64,000 nt of DNA from Cupriavidus lacunae (GTDB lineage: Bacteria > Pseudomonadota > Gammaproteobacteria > Burkholderiales > Burkholderiaceae): the NCBI RefSeq assembly GCF_003353055.1, contig NZ_QKWJ01000001.1, positions 188,235 to 252,234 of the forward strand, written 5' to 3'. Every line of letters starts with the position of its first letter. Within the stretch, counting starts at the first letter, position 1. Positions 18,241 to 27,670 of the stretch are shown in pieces. Made by a program: the position numbers and the translations under genes. A model generated the notes under the pieces. It saw nothing but the letters and a program-made list of their open reading frames with translations, was not told where the DNA came from and searched no databases.

Positions 18241-21200
18241 ATGACGCAGCATGCTGCGCGCCCCAACGGCCCGTCTGGTCGGAAGACCGCTCCGGCCGCG
18301 AAAGATCCGTCCGCCGCAAAAGGTGACGTAACCGGCGCAACCATCGCCAAACCCACCCGTTCCGCCCCCCGCGCAGCCAAGCGCTCCACCAAGCCCAAGC
18401 TTTCGATCGTGTCGAGCAACGGAACCACCATCGCCACTCCCGCCCGCCGCACCGCCGACAAGGACGTGCCGCTGCGCGAGGACATCCGCTTCCTGGGCCG
18501 CCTGCTGGGCGAATGCCTGCGCGAACAGGAAGGCGACGCCGCCTTCGAAGTGGTCGAGACCATCCGCCAGACCGCGGTGCGCTTTCGCCGCGAGAACGAC
18601 CGTGCCGCCGGCGCGGAGCTGGACCGCCTGCTCAAGCGCCTGTCGCGCGACCAGACCAACCAAGTGGTGCGCGCCTTCAGCTATTTCTCGCACCTGGCCA
18701 ATATCGCCGAGGACCAGCACCACAACCGCCGCCACCGCGTGCACGCGCTGGCCGGCTCGCCGCCGCAGGCAGGCAGCCTGCAGCACGCGCTGGAGTCGAT
18801 CGACGCCGCCGGCGTGACCGGCAAGCAGTTGCGCAAGTTCCTGGACGAGGCGCTGATCGTGCCGGTGCTGACCGCGCACCCGACCGAAGTCCAGCGCAAG
18901 AGCATCCTGGACGCCGAGCGCGAGATTGCCCGCCTGCTGGCCGAGCGCGACCTGCCGATGACCGCGCGCGAGCGCGAGCACAACACCGCGCAGCTGCGCG
19001 CCAAGGTCACCACGCTGTGGCAGACCCGCATGCTGCGCGACGCGCGCCTGACGGTGGCAGACGAGATCGAGAACGCGCTGTCGTACTACCGCACCACCTT
19101 CCTGCGCGGCATCCCGCAGCTGATGAGCGAGCTGGAAGAAGACATCGCCGCGGTGTTCCCGACCACGCGCAAGCGCAAGGGAACCCCGGGCGCCTCGGGC
19201 ACGAAGGCGGCACCGCTGGCGCCGTTCCTGCAGATGGGTTCCTGGATCGGCGGCGACCGCGACGGCAATCCGAACGTCACCGCCGATACGCTTGAACATG
19301 CCGCCAGCCAGCAGGGGCAGATGATCCTGGACTGGTACCTCGATGAAGTCCATGCGCTGGGCGCGGAGCTGTCGATGTCGACGCTGATGGTCGATGCCAG
19401 CCCGGAACTGCTGGCGCTGGCCGAGCGCTCGCCCGACCACTCCGAACACCGCGCCGACGAACCCTACCGCCGCGCGCTGATCGGCATCTATGCGCGCCTG
19501 GCTGCAACCAGCAAGGCGCTGACTGGGCACGCCGTGCCGCGCCGCCCGGTGGCACCGGCCGAGCCCTATGACAGCGCCGAGGCCTTCGCCGCCGACGTGC
19601 AGGTGGTGATCGACTCGCTGCGCGCCAATCACGGCGAGGCGCTGGCCAATGGCCGCATCGACGCCCTGGCACGCGCCATCGCCGTGTTCGGCTTCCACCT
19701 GGCGTCGGTCGATATGCGCCAGGTCTCGGACGTGCACGAGGCGGTCATCGCCGAACTGTTCGCCGCCGCCGGCATCGCCCCCGACTACGCCGCCCTGCCC
19801 GAGGCGCGCAAGCTGGAACTGCTGCTGGCCGAACTGCGCCAGCCGCGCCTGCTAACGCTGCCGTGGCACGAGTACTCGGAACAGACCCGCAAGGAACTGG
19901 CGATCTTCGCCGCCGCGCGCGAACTGCGTGCGCGCTATGGCAAGCGCATCGCGCGCAACTACATCATCTCGCATACCGAGACGCTGTCGGACCTGATTGA
20001 GGTGATGCTGCTGCAGAAGGAATCCGGCATGCTGCAGGGCACGCTGGGCAGCAAGACCGACCCGGCGCGCATGGAACTGATGGTGATCCCGCTGTTCGAG
20101 ACCATCGAGGACTTGCGCAATGCCGCCGGCATCATGCAGTCGCTGCTGGACCTGCCGGGCTTTGATTCGGTGATCGCGCACCATGGCGTCGAGCAGGAAG
20201 TGATGCTCGGCTATTCGGATTCGAACAAGGACGGCGGCTTCCTGACCTCGACCTGGGAACTGTACAAGGCCGAGCTGGCGCTGGTGCAGCTGTTCGAGCA
20301 GCGCAAGGTCAAGCTGCGCCTGTTCCACGGCCGCGGCGGCACCGTCGGCCGCGGCGGCGGCCCGACCTACCAGGCCATCCTGTCGCAGCCGCCGGGCACG
20401 GTAAACGGCCAGATCCGCCTGACCGAGCAGGGCGAGATCATCAACAGCAAGTTCGCCAACGCCGAGATCGGCCGGCGCAACCTGGAAACTGTGGTCGCGG
20501 CCACGCTGGAGGCCTCGCTGCTGCCGCAGCAGAACGCACCGAAGGACCTGGACACCTTCGAGGCCGTGATGCAGCAGCTGTCGGACCGCGCCTTCACGTC
20601 CTACCGCGACCTGGTCTACGAGACCCCGGGCTTCAAGGACTACTTCTTCGCCACCACGCCGATCACCGAGATCGCCGACCTGAACCTGGGTTCGCGTCCG
20701 GCCTCGCGCAAGCTGATGGACAAGAAGCACCGCCGCATCGAAGACCTGCGCGCGATTCCGTGGGGCTTCTCGTGGGGCCAGTGCCGCCTGCTGCTGCCGG
20801 GCTGGTACGGCTTTGGCAGCGCGGTCAGGTCGCTGCTGGACAGCGCGCCGGACGACAAGGCCCGCAAGCAGGCCGTGACCACGCTGCGCCGCATGGTCAA
20901 GACCTGGCCGTTCTTCTCGACGCTGCTGTCCAACATGGACATGGTGCTGGCCAAGACCGACCTGGCGGTGGCCTCGCGCTACGCCCAGCTCTGCGACGAC
21001 GCCGCGCTGCGCCGCAACGTGTTCAACCGCATCAGCAAGGAATGGCACCTGACCTGCGAGATGCTGGCCCTGATCACCGGCCACCAGGAACGGCTGGCGG
21101 ACAACCCGCTGCTGGCGCGCTCGATCAAGAACCGCTTTGCCTACCTCGACCCGCTGAACCACTTGCAGGTCGAGCTGCTCAAGCGCTACCGCTCGGGCAA

Positions 21201-21282
21201 GGACGGCGATGATATCCGCGTGCGGCGCGGTATCCACCTGACCATCAACGGCGTCGCGGCGGGTCTGCGCAATACGGGCTGA
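18241..21282 (+). CDS. ppc: phosphoenolpyruvate carboxylase
   Basis: Anaplerotic carboxylation of phosphoenolpyruvate to oxaloacetate. At 1013 residues it is longer than E. coli Ppc because of a ~75-residue basic, Ala/Thr/Lys-rich N-terminal extension before the conserved core begins ([22 protein letters not shown]). Catalytic blocks are present: [13 protein letters not shown] near 209, [15 protein letters not shown] near 335, [16 protein letters not shown] near 656, [16 protein letters not shown] near 693, and the C-terminus ends LRNTG as usual. AGGAG lies seven bases before the ATG, which supports the long start. The extension resembles a disordered tail and would not be expected to affect catalysis. 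Confidence 0.96.
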   Translation: MTQHAARPNGPSGRKTAPAAKDPSAAKGDVTGATIAKPTRSAPRAAKRSTKPKLSIVSSNGTTIATPARRTADKDVPLREDIRFLGRLLGECLREQEGDAAFEVVETIRQTAVRFRRENDRAAGAELDRLLKRLSRDQTNQVVRAFSYFSHLANIAEDQHHNRRHRVHALAGSPPQAGSLQHALESIDAAGVTGKQLRKFLDEALIVPVLTAHPTEVQRKSILDAEREIARLLAERDLPMTAREREHNTAQLRAKVTTLWQTRMLRDARLTVADEIENALSYYRTTFLRGIPQLMSELEEDIAAVFPTTRKRKGTPGASGTKAAPLAPFLQMGSWIGGDRDGNPNVTADTLEHAASQQGQMILDWYLDEVHALGAELSMSTLMVDASPELLALAERSPDHSEHRADEPYRRALIGIYARLAATSKALTGHAVPRRPVAPAEPYDSAEAFAADVQVVIDSLRANHGEALANGRIDALARAIAVFGFHLASVDMRQVSDVHEAVIAELFAAAGIAPDYAALPEARKLELLLAELRQPRLLTLPWHEYSEQTRKELAIFAAARELRARYGKRIARNYIISHTETLSDLIEVMLLQKESGMLQGTLGSKTDPARMELMVIPLFETIEDLRNAAGIMQSLLDLPGFDSVIAHHGVEQEVMLGYSDSNKDGGFLTSTWELYKAELALVQLFEQRKVKLRLFHGRGGTVGRGGGPTYQAILSQPPGTVNGQIRLTEQGEIINSKFANAEIGRRNLETVVAATLEASLLPQQNAPKDLDTFEAVMQQLSDRAFTSYRDLVYETPGFKDYFFATTPITEIADLNLGSRPASRKLMDKKHRRIEDLRAIPWGFSWGQCRLLLPGWYGFGSAVRSLLDSAPDDKARKQAVTTLRRMVKTWPFFSTLLSNMDMVLAKTDLAVASRYAQLCDDAALRRNVFNRISKEWHLTCEMLALITGHQERLADNPLLARSIKNRFAYLDPLNHLQVELLKRYRSGKDGDDIRVRRGIHLTINGVAAGLRNTG

Positions 21283-21298
21283 TCGACGGCATGCCCGG

Positions 21299-21347
21299 GG
21301 TTTTCTCCCCTCTCCCATTCATGGGAGAGGGGCCGGGGGAGAGGGCA
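21299..21347. repeat. REP-like palindromic repeat, left copy
   Basis: The copy holds a self-complementary core (CCCCTCTCCCAT and its complement around a two-base centre, 21307-21332) flanked by GGTTTT on one side and a GGGGGAGAGGGC tail on the other. It faces an inverted, almost identical copy 80 bases downstream, in the gap between the convergent ppc and ferritin-like genes. Confidence 0.8.
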
Positions 21348-21429
21348 GGCGCTTGCCAGCATGATGGCGCCCGGTTCACCACTTGCCGGACCCTGCGGGA
21401 ATTTGAATCCCTGCAGTCCTGCCACCGCC

Positions 21430-21478
21430 CGCCCTCTCCCCCGCCCCTCTCCCGCATGCGGGAGAGGGGAGAAAACAC
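21430..21478. repeat. REP-like palindromic repeat, right inverted copy
   Basis: Reverse complement of the 21299 copy with few changes. Its core at 21444-21469 is a perfect 26-base palindrome with CCCCTCTCCC arms. Together the two copies make a BIME-like head-to-head pair that could stop transcription from both sides and shield mRNA 3' ends. Confidence 0.8.
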
Positions 21479-21497
21479 CCGGCAAGCTTCAGTCAAT

Positions 21498-22124
21498 TCA
21501 CCCCACAAACGCGCCAGGCACCGGATCCTCACCCAGTACTTGCAGCAATATGGCCCAGTGCATCGCCTCGTCCCCGAGGATGCTGCCGGCGGCGCGGGTC
21601 AGCTCGCGGTTGTGGAAATTCGGCAGCACGCCCAGGTAGGCGGCGGTGGCACCCTTTTCCAGCCCGGCGGCAAAGCGCAGCACGTCGGCCTGGTTCTTGA
21701 GCTGTTCGGTCGGGAAGGCATACTCCGACGGCTTCTTCGCCATCACCGGCGAGCCGCCCAGTTTCTGCACCGTGCCCGCCAGCACCTGCGCGTGTGCCTT
21801 GTGGTGGTCCTGGAACTTGACCGCGGTGGCGAGCACCGGCTTTTGCAGCAGGCCGCTTTCCGCGCCCACCTGGTAGGCGGCGATCGCCTGGTATTCCAGC
21901 CCGAGCGCGGTGTTCAGGATATTGATGTCGTCCTTGGTGCTGCCCGACTGGGTCTGCGCCCAGGCTGGCATGGATTCCCCGAGGCTGAGGACAGCCAACG
22001 AGCCGAGCGCGAACAGCCCCGGCACCTTGAGCAGCCCACGGCGGCGTGCATCGGGTGCGGTAATGATGCGGTCAAGGGTGTCGGTCGGATCCGTCGTGGC
22101 GGCAGTCGTGCGCATGCGTTCCAT
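21498..22124 (-). CDS. exported ferritin-like four-helix protein
   Basis: 208 residues. A basic DARRRGLLK motif precedes a hydrophobic stretch (VPGLFALGSLAVLSLGESM) and a likely AWAQT cleavage site near residue 55, so it is probably exported, possibly by Tat. The mature part is a ferritin-like bundle: LNTALGLEYQAIAAYQ, VKFQDHHKAHAQVL, LEKGATAAYLGVLPNF and GDEAMHWAILLQVLG carry the Glu and His residues expected at a di-iron site. The start at 22124 has an AAGGAG site. It is divergent from an ECF sigma gene, hinting at a shared stress regulon. The metal and any oxidase activity are inferred from the fold only. Confidence 0.75.
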   Translation of the reverse strand: MERMRTTAATTDPTDTLDRIITAPDARRRGLLKVPGLFALGSLAVLSLGESMPAWAQTQSGSTKDDINILNTALGLEYQAIAAYQVGAESGLLQKPVLATAVKFQDHHKAHAQVLAGTVQKLGGSPVMAKKPSEYAFPTEQLKNQADVLRFAAGLEKGATAAYLGVLPNFHNRELTRAAGSILGDEAMHWAILLQVLGEDPVPGAFVG

Positions 22125-22149
22125 GGTGTTCTCCTTGGTGGGGTCAAAG

Positions 22150-22165
22150 GCGGGCCGCGGCCCGC
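22150..22165. other. 16-base palindrome upstream of the ferritin-like gene
   Basis: GCGGGCCGCGGCCCGC is a perfect palindrome 25 bases before the ferritin-like start. It could be an operator or an RNA hairpin in that gene's 5' leader, but in such G+C-rich DNA a chance occurrence is quite possible. Confidence 0.3.
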
Positions 22166-22236
22166 AGCCCGGGGCCGCCGTCGTGCGCCTGCCACCTGAT
22201 ACGCACGCCGGCGCCAAACGGATGCAAGGTCGTGCC

Positions 22237-22242
22237 TATAAT
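22237..22242 (+). promoter_or_regulatory. consensus -10 (TATAAT) before the ECF sigma gene
   Basis: A perfect TATAAT stands 30 bases before the GTG start in otherwise G+C-rich DNA. There is no recognisable TTGACA at the right spacing. It suggests housekeeping transcription of the sigma/anti-sigma pair, possibly alongside an ECF-type promoter that I cannot define. Confidence 0.45.
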
Positions 22243-22271
22243 CCGGCAACACCCCTTCGAGAGACGCCCCG

Positions 22272-22883
22272 GTGCCCCCTTCCACGGTGTCCCCTTCCGC
22301 CGAGAGCTATGCCGCGCCACCCGGCGCCGAGCGCCTTGCCACCTTGCTCCAGGCCGTGGCCATCGGCGACCGGCAGGCGCTGCGCGGGCTCTATGACCTC
22401 ACCGCGACGAAACTGTTTGGCCTTGCGCTGCGTATCACTGGCAGGCGCGATTGGGCGGAGGATGTCGTGCAGGAAAGCTTTGTCAGCATCTGGCACCACG
22501 CGGGCGACTATCGGCCGCACCTGGCCGCGCCGATGACGTGGATGACCGCGATCGTGCGTAACCGCGCGCTCGACTGCCTGCGCCGGGCAACCGCGGCGCG
22601 CGTCGGGCAGACAGTCGAGCTTGACGACGACCTGGGCGAATGGCTTGCCGACGACGCTGCCGGCCCCGCCGAGCTGGCCGATGCCAGCCAGCAGGCACGC
22701 GCGCTCAACCGCTGCCTGCAGCGGCTGGACCAGCCACAGCGCCAGGCCATCATGCTGGCCTACCTGCAGGACCTGAGCCACGCTGAACTGGCCGCGCGGC
22801 TGCGCGCGCCGCTGGGAACCGTCAAGTCCTGGATCCGGCGCGGGCTGGAGCGGCTGCGCAGTTGCATGGAGGGGGCAGCATGA
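22272..22883 (+). CDS. ECF-family RNA polymerase sigma factor
   Basis: 203-residue sigma-70 family factor with only regions 2 and 4. Region 2 includes LYDLTATKLFGLALRITGRRDWAEDVVQESFVSIWHHAG and MTWMTAIVRNRALDCLRR (about 45-105). Region 4 is the helix-turn-helix LSHAELAARLRAPLGTVKSWIRRGLERLR near the C-terminus. Starts at GTG 22272. Its stop overlaps the ATG of the next gene as ATGA, tying it to its anti-sigma partner. Members with an RskA-type partner often answer oxidative or envelope stress; the signal here is unknown. Confidence 0.9.
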   Translation: MPPSTVSPSAESYAAPPGAERLATLLQAVAIGDRQALRGLYDLTATKLFGLALRITGRRDWAEDVVQESFVSIWHHAGDYRPHLAAPMTWMTAIVRNRALDCLRRATAARVGQTVELDDDLGEWLADDAAGPAELADASQQARALNRCLQRLDQPQRQAIMLAYLQDLSHAELAARLRAPLGTVKSWIRRGLERLRSCMEGAA

Positions 22884-23635
22884 GGCTCGCCACCCATCCC
22901 GAACTGCTCGATCGCATCGCCGCCCAGTACGCGCTGGGCGTGCTGCGCGGCGGCGCGCGCCGCCGCCTGGAACACCTGGCGCGCGAAGAACCGGCGGTGC
23001 ACGCGGCGATCCACCGCTGGCAAGCCAGGCTGGCGGGCGTGGCTGAGTTGCAGGCGGCCGCCGAGCCGGTCGACAAAGTCTGGTGCGGAATCGAGGAGCG
23101 GCTTGGCTGGAAGGTTGCCGAAGATCGGGTCCCGGATCGGGTCCGACCGCCCCGCCCCAGCGACCCTGCCGGCGGCTGGTGGCAGCGCCTGTGGTCTGCC
23201 CCCGTCTTCTGGCGCGGCGCCGCGGCGGCGATGGCGCTGGTGGCGGTACTGGCCGTCGGCATCGGCATGCGGCTGGCGCAGCAGGGCGAAACGGCACCGG
23301 CCGAAGTCGTTGCCGTGCTGAACGACGACCGCGCCCAGCCGGCCATGCTGGTGTCATGGGATGCCGGCGGGCGCAGCCTCATTGTGCGGCGCCTGGATCA
23401 CATGACGCTGAGCGAGCAGCAGGTGCTGCAGCTTTGGGCGCTGCCCGCCGGCGGCAAGCCGCGGTCGCTGGGCGTGATCGGCCGGGCGCCGGAAGCCCGG
23501 CTGACGCTGGAGCAACGGCCCGCGGGGGTGCCGGCGCTGGCGGTCAGCGTCGAGCCGCCGGGCGGCTCGCCCAGTGCCGACGGGCCAAGCGGCCCGGTGG
23601 TCTTCAAGGGACCGGTGATCCACAGCCAGCTCTGA
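22880..23635 (+). CDS. RskA-like transmembrane anti-sigma factor
   Basis: 251 residues. A cytosolic N-terminal part (LLDRIAAQYALGVLRGGARR, a short anti-sigma-type helix region) is followed by a single membrane helix near 112-131 (WRGAAAAMALVAVLAVGIGM) and a C-terminal periplasmic domain of the anti-sigma-K type (HMTLSEQQVLQLWALPAGGK, SLGVIG). This layout and the four-base overlap with the sigma gene identify it as the membrane-bound inhibitor of that factor. No zinc-binding HxxxCxxC is seen in the N-terminal part, so it would not be a ZAS-type redox sensor. Confidence 0.85.
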   Translation: MRLATHPELLDRIAAQYALGVLRGGARRRLEHLAREEPAVHAAIHRWQARLAGVAELQAAAEPVDKVWCGIEERLGWKVAEDRVPDRVRPPRPSDPAGGWWQRLWSAPVFWRGAAAAMALVAVLAVGIGMRLAQQGETAPAEVVAVLNDDRAQPAMLVSWDAGGRSLIVRRLDHMTLSEQQVLQLWALPAGGKPRSLGVIGRAPEARLTLEQRPAGVPALAVSVEPPGGSPSADGPSGPVVFKGPVIHSQL

Positions 23636-23679
23636 CGAACAGCAATGCCGTGCCGGCCGGCGCCGCCAGCGGGCCGGCG

Positions 23680-23694
23680 GGCGATATAATCGCC
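23680..23694 (+). promoter_or_regulatory. argH: consensus -10 of argH inside a small inverted repeat
   Basis: TATAAT at 23685-23690 is the best -10 in the 132 bases before argH and leaves a leader of about 70 bases. It is nested in GGCGAT-ATA-ATCGCC, an exact inverted repeat, which could be an operator but may be chance. Confidence 0.4.
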
Positions 23695-23767
23695 GTTTCC
23701 CAATTTCTCGCGCCCGCCGCCGTCCGCACGCCGGCGCCTGCCGCGCGAGCCACTGCAGCCGACGTCC

Positions 23768-25180
23768 ATGTCCACCTCCCAACTTGCCAAGAAAGGCGAA
23801 GCCTGGTCCGCCCGCTTCTCCGAACCGATGTCCGACCTGGTGAAGCGCTACACCGCCTCGGTGTTCTTCGACAAGCGCCTGGCCCTGTTCGACATCCAGG
23901 GCTCGCTGGCCCACGCGGCCATGCTGGCAAAGCAGGGCATCATCGCCGAGGCCGACCGCGCCGAGATCGAGCGCGGCATGGCACAGATCAAGGCCGAAAT
24001 CGAGGCCGGCGGCTTCGACTGGAAGCTGGACCTGGAAGACGTGCACCTGAACATCGAGGCGCGCCTGACCGCGCTGGTGGGCGATGCCGGCAAGCGCCTG
24101 CACACCGGCCGCTCGCGCAACGACCAGGTCGCCACCGACATCCGCCTGTGGCTGCGCAGCGAGATCGACAACATCATCGTGCTGCTGGGCGCCCTGCGCG
24201 GCGCGCTGCTGGACCTGGCCGAGCAGAACGCCGACACCATCCTGCCGGGCTTCACTCACCTGCAGGTGGCGCAGCCGGTGACCTTCGGCCACCACCTGCT
24301 GGCCTACAACGAGATGTTCACGCGCGATGCCGAGCGCATGGCCGACTGCCGCAAGCGCGTCAACCGCCTGCCGCTGGGCGCCGCCGCGCTGGCCGGCACC
24401 AGCTACCCGATCGACCGTGAATTCGTGGCGCAGCAACTGGGCTTCGACGGCGTCTGCCGCAATTCGCTGGATGCTGTGTCGGACCGCGACTTCGCCATCG
24501 AATTCTGCGCCGCCGCGGCGCTGGTGATGACGCACGTGTCGCGCTTCTCGGAAGAGCTGGTGCTGTGGATGAGCCCGCGCGTGGGCTTTATCGATATCGC
24601 CGACCGCTTCTGCACCGGCAGCTCGATCATGCCGCAGAAGAAGAACCCCGACGTGCCCGAGCTGGCGCGCGGCAAGACCGGCCGCGTCAACGGCCACCTG
24701 ATCGGCCTGCTGACGCTGATGAAGGGCCAGCCGCTGGCGTACAACAAGGACAACCAGGAAGACAAGGAGCCGCTGTTCGACACGGTCGATACCGTGGTCG
24801 ACACGCTGCGCATCTTCGCCGACATGGTGCCGGGCATCAGCGTGAAGCCGGAAGCCATGCGCGCCGCCGCGCTGCAGGGCTACGCCACCGCCACCGACCT
24901 GGCCGACTACCTGGTCAAGAAGGGCCTGCCCTTCCGCGATGCCCACGAAGCCGTGGCCCACGCCGTGCGCGCCTGCGACAGCCGCCAGTGCGACCTGGCC
25001 GACCTGAGCGTGGCCGAGCTGCGCGAGGTCTCGGGCCTGGGCGACAAGGCCGCGCTGATCGGCGACGACGTGCACGCGGTGCTGACGCTGGAAGGCTCGG
25101 TTGCCGCGCGCGACCATATCGGCGGCACCGCGCCGGCGCAGGTGCGCGCCGCCATCGCGGCCGCACGCGCGGCGCTGTAA
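23768..25180 (+). CDS. argH: argininosuccinate lyase
   Basis: Last step of arginine synthesis: argininosuccinate to arginine and fumarate. The 470-residue protein belongs to the fumarase/aspartase superfamily. It shows [17 protein letters not shown] near residue 110, [20 protein letters not shown] near 157-176 (catalytic His/Thr region) and the signature [15 protein letters not shown] near 284-298. It has its own promoter-like -10 and is closed by a strong terminator, so it is a single-gene unit. Confidence 0.97.
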   Translation: MSTSQLAKKGEAWSARFSEPMSDLVKRYTASVFFDKRLALFDIQGSLAHAAMLAKQGIIAEADRAEIERGMAQIKAEIEAGGFDWKLDLEDVHLNIEARLTALVGDAGKRLHTGRSRNDQVATDIRLWLRSEIDNIIVLLGALRGALLDLAEQNADTILPGFTHLQVAQPVTFGHHLLAYNEMFTRDAERMADCRKRVNRLPLGAAALAGTSYPIDREFVAQQLGFDGVCRNSLDAVSDRDFAIEFCAAAALVMTHVSRFSEELVLWMSPRVGFIDIADRFCTGSSIMPQKKNPDVPELARGKTGRVNGHLIGLLTLMKGQPLAYNKDNQEDKEPLFDTVDTVVDTLRIFADMVPGISVKPEAMRAAALQGYATATDLADYLVKKGLPFRDAHEAVAHAVRACDSRQCDLADLSVAELREVSGLGDKAALIGDDVHAVLTLEGSVAARDHIGGTAPAQVRAAIAAARAAL

Positions 25181-25202
25181 GTTTCGCGTAAGTTCTACGC
25201 AA

Positions 25203-25240
25203 GAAGAAGCCACCGCGGCGCGAGCCCGGTGGCTTTTTCT
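25203..25240 (+). terminator. intrinsic terminator after argH
   Basis: AAGCCACCG pairs with CGGTGGCTT around an 11-base loop and runs into TTTTT. It starts 22 bases after the argH stop. Confidence 0.85.
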
Positions 25241-25299
25241 ATTGGCGTTTCCCATTTCGGCGCAATCTCGTCGCCCCTGTAGGTAGTAGCCCCTAGCGC

Positions 25300-25317
25300 C
25301 TGTAAATTTTGTTACAG
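25300..25317 (+). promoter_or_regulatory. inverted repeat upstream of the TRAP genes (possible operator)
   Basis: CTGTAA-ATTTTG-TTACAG is an exact 6-base inverted repeat with a six-base spacer, 36 bases before the small-subunit start and just upstream of a TAAACT that could be a -10. Size and position suit a dimeric repressor site; the regulator is unknown. Confidence 0.4.
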
Positions 25318-25353
25318 ATAAACTAATCGCCGCAAAAACCGGGGAGACAACCC

Positions 25354-25896
25354 ATGTATTACTTGCTTGGTCTGTCACGACAGATCGACAGGTTGAATCA
25401 GCACACTGGCAGGCTTGCAAACATCATGATCCTGCTGTCGTGCCTGATCAGCGCAGGCAACGCCCTCCTGCGCTATGGCTTCAACTTGAGCGATAACTGG
25501 CCACTTGAACTGCAGTGGTACATGTTTGCCGTTGCCGTGATGTTTGGCGCCTCTTACACCTTCCAGCGCAACGAGCACGTGCGCGTAGACCTGATCTACG
25601 CCAACGTGTCGGAACGCGCGCAGCACTGGATCGACATTTTCGGCATCATTGTGTTCCTGCTGCCCTCGGCCATCCTGTTCACGTGGCTGTCGTGGGATTC
25701 CCTGTTTCTGCCCTCGTGGCGCATCCTCGAGCAATCCGGTAATTCCGGCGGCCTGCCGCGATACCCGATCAAGCTGGTGGTGCCCATCGGCTTTGCCTTG
25801 CTGGCTTTGCAAGGCGTGTCCGAACTGATCAAGCGCATCGCCGCCCTGCAAGGCCTGGTGCGTATCGAATCGAAATACGAGAGGCCGGTGCAATGA
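25354..25896 (+). CDS. TRAP transporter small membrane subunit (DctQ type)
   Basis: 180 residues with four hydrophobic helices (ANIMILLSCLISAGNALLRY, LQWYMFAVAVMFGASYTFQ, WIDIFGIIVFLLPSAILFTW, LVVPIGFALLALQGVSELI). The EHVRVDLIYANVSERAQHWI loop between helices 2 and 3 is the hallmark of DctQ proteins. It forms the membrane complex with the DctM-type protein encoded next, whose ATG overlaps this stop as ATGA. TRAP systems use a sodium or proton gradient plus a periplasmic binding protein to import organic acids; no binding-protein gene is beside this pair. Confidence 0.92.
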   Translation: MYYLLGLSRQIDRLNQHTGRLANIMILLSCLISAGNALLRYGFNLSDNWPLELQWYMFAVAVMFGASYTFQRNEHVRVDLIYANVSERAQHWIDIFGIIVFLLPSAILFTWLSWDSLFLPSWRILEQSGNSGGLPRYPIKLVVPIGFALLALQGVSELIKRIAALQGLVRIESKYERPVQ

Positions 25897-27626
25897 TCCC
25901 GTTGGAATATATGCCGCCGATGATGTTCGGCGGCCTGGTGGTATTCATGCTGATCGGGTTCCCGGTCGCATTTTCGCTATCCGCGGTCGGGCTGGCCTTC
26001 GGTTTCCTGGCCATTCAATGGGGCTATTTCCCCATCAGCTTCCTGCAGGCCGTGCCGAGTCGCGTATTCGGCAGTGTGCTGGCCAACGAGTTGCTGCTGG
26101 CCATTCCGTTCTTCACCTTCATGGGCGCCATCCTGGAGAAATGCGGGCTGGCGGAAGACATGCTGGACTCCATGGGCCAGCTGTTCGGCCCGGTGCGCGG
26201 CGGCCTTGGCTATTCGGTCATTATCGTCGGCTTTATTCTCGGCGCCATCACCGGCACCGTGGCGGCGCAGGTCATTGCGATGGCGATGATCTCGCTGCCG
26301 GTGATGATGCGGTACCGCTACAACATGAAGTACGCCACCGGCGTGCTGGCCGCGTCGGGCACCATCACGCAGCTGGTGCCGCCGTCGCTGGTGCTGGTGG
26401 TGCTGGCCGACCAGCTCAAGACGCCGATGGGCAGCGCCGACGTCGGCAGCATGTACCTGGGTGCATGGGGCCCGTCGGTAGTACAGATTGCGCTGTTCGC
26501 GCTCTATACCTTCCTGCTGGCGCGCTTCAAGCCCGACTGGCTACCGCCTGTGCCCGCCGAAGCCCGCACGCTGCGGGGCTGGGCGCTCTGGCGCAAATGC
26601 CTGCGCGGCATCATCCCCTGCGCGGTGCTGATTTTCCTGGTGCTGGGCACGATCATGCTGGGCATCGCCACGCCGACGGAATCCGGCGCCATGGGCGCGG
26701 TCGGCGCGCTGGTGCTGGCCGTGATCCGCGACAAGGCCTTCAGCCGGATCGACCGCCAGGTCTACCGCGTCGGCATCGCCGCCACGCTGGTGGCCGCGGG
26801 CGTGGGCATCTTCGCCTTCGGCTCGCATGTGTTCCGGATCCCGCTGGCAGTGGTGTACCTGGTCATCCTCTGGCTGCTGCTGCGCGCGGGCCAGATGACC
26901 GAGCTACGCCTGCTGATCGTCGACGCCTACCAGTCAACCGCACGCATCACGGCCATGGTGGTGTTCATCCTGATCGGCTCCACCTGCTTCTCGGTGGTGT
27001 TCCAGGGCGTGGACGGCGGCGCCTGGGTGGAACACCTGTTCACCTCGCTACCAGGCGGCTGGATCGGCTTTCTGATCGTGGTGAACCTGTTCATCTTCTT
27101 CCTGGCCTTCTTTCTCGATTTCTTCGAGATCGCCTTCATCGTGGTGCCCATGCTGGCCCCGGTGGCCGTGAAGGTGCTGACACCGGTTGTCATGGATTCC
27201 ATGGGCGGTAACCCCGAAGCTGCCGCCACGGCCGCGCTGGTGTGGTTCGGCGTGATGCTGTGCGTGAACATGCAGACCTCGTTCATGCACCCGCCGTTCG
27301 GCTTTGCACTGTTCTACCTGCGCGGCATCGCCCCGAAGGAAGTGAAGAGTTCCGACATCTACTGGGGCGCCCTGCCCTGGGTGGGCCTGCAACTGGTGAT
27401 GGTGCTGCTGGTGATGTTCTGGCCGGGCATGGTGACCGGACTGCTCGACAAGGGCTCGCTGCACCATAGCAACGCGGCCGAAGTCAGCATCCCGCTTGGC
27501 GGGGAGCCAGAGAAACCGGCATCCACGCCAGGAACAGCAGCCCCGCCGGGTTCGCTGGAACTGCCGGGCGCGGCGCCGGCACCCGAGCCCGCGGCACCAC
27601 AGTTCGAGTTCGAAAAGAAGAACTGA
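25893..27626 (+). CDS. TRAP transporter large membrane subunit (DctM type), enlarged
   Basis: 577 residues, against about 430 for ordinary DctM. The core helices are clear (FGGLVVFMLIGFPVAFSLSA, LLLAIPFFTFMGAILEKCGL, GFILGAITGTVAAQVIAMAM, LVPPSLVLVVLADQ). An insertion near residues 270-330 (VYRVGIAATLVAAGVGIFAF, LAVVYLVILWLLL) adds extra helices, as in the larger TRAP sub-family often named for mannitol/chloroaromatic compounds. After the last helix a 50-residue soluble Pro/Ala/Glu tail ends in QFEFEKKN. The substrate cannot be told from the sequence. Confidence 0.9.
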   Translation: MIPLEYMPPMMFGGLVVFMLIGFPVAFSLSAVGLAFGFLAIQWGYFPISFLQAVPSRVFGSVLANELLLAIPFFTFMGAILEKCGLAEDMLDSMGQLFGPVRGGLGYSVIIVGFILGAITGTVAAQVIAMAMISLPVMMRYRYNMKYATGVLAASGTITQLVPPSLVLVVLADQLKTPMGSADVGSMYLGAWGPSVVQIALFALYTFLLARFKPDWLPPVPAEARTLRGWALWRKCLRGIIPCAVLIFLVLGTIMLGIATPTESGAMGAVGALVLAVIRDKAFSRIDRQVYRVGIAATLVAAGVGIFAFGSHVFRIPLAVVYLVILWLLLRAGQMTELRLLIVDAYQSTARITAMVVFILIGSTCFSVVFQGVDGGAWVEHLFTSLPGGWIGFLIVVNLFIFFLAFFLDFFEIAFIVVPMLAPVAVKVLTPVVMDSMGGNPEAAATAALVWFGVMLCVNMQTSFMHPPFGFALFYLRGIAPKEVKSSDIYWGALPWVGLQLVMVLLVMFWPGMVTGLLDKGSLHHSNAAEVSIPLGGEPEKPASTPGTAAPPGSLELPGAAPAPEPAAPQFEFEKKN

Positions 27627-27644
27627 TCCGGATCATCGACACAA

Positions 27645-27670
27645 GGCCCCGCAGCGATGCGGGGCTTTTT
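27645..27670 (+). terminator. intrinsic terminator after the TRAP genes
   Basis: GCCCCGCA-GCGA-TGCGGGGC followed by TTTTT, about 20 bases after the TRAP large-subunit stop. Confidence 0.88.

Noticed and set aside
18019-19737. 572-codon minus-strand frame opposite the start of ppc
   Set aside because: It crosses the hemC/ppc divergence and lacks any family features; explained by codon bias of ppc.
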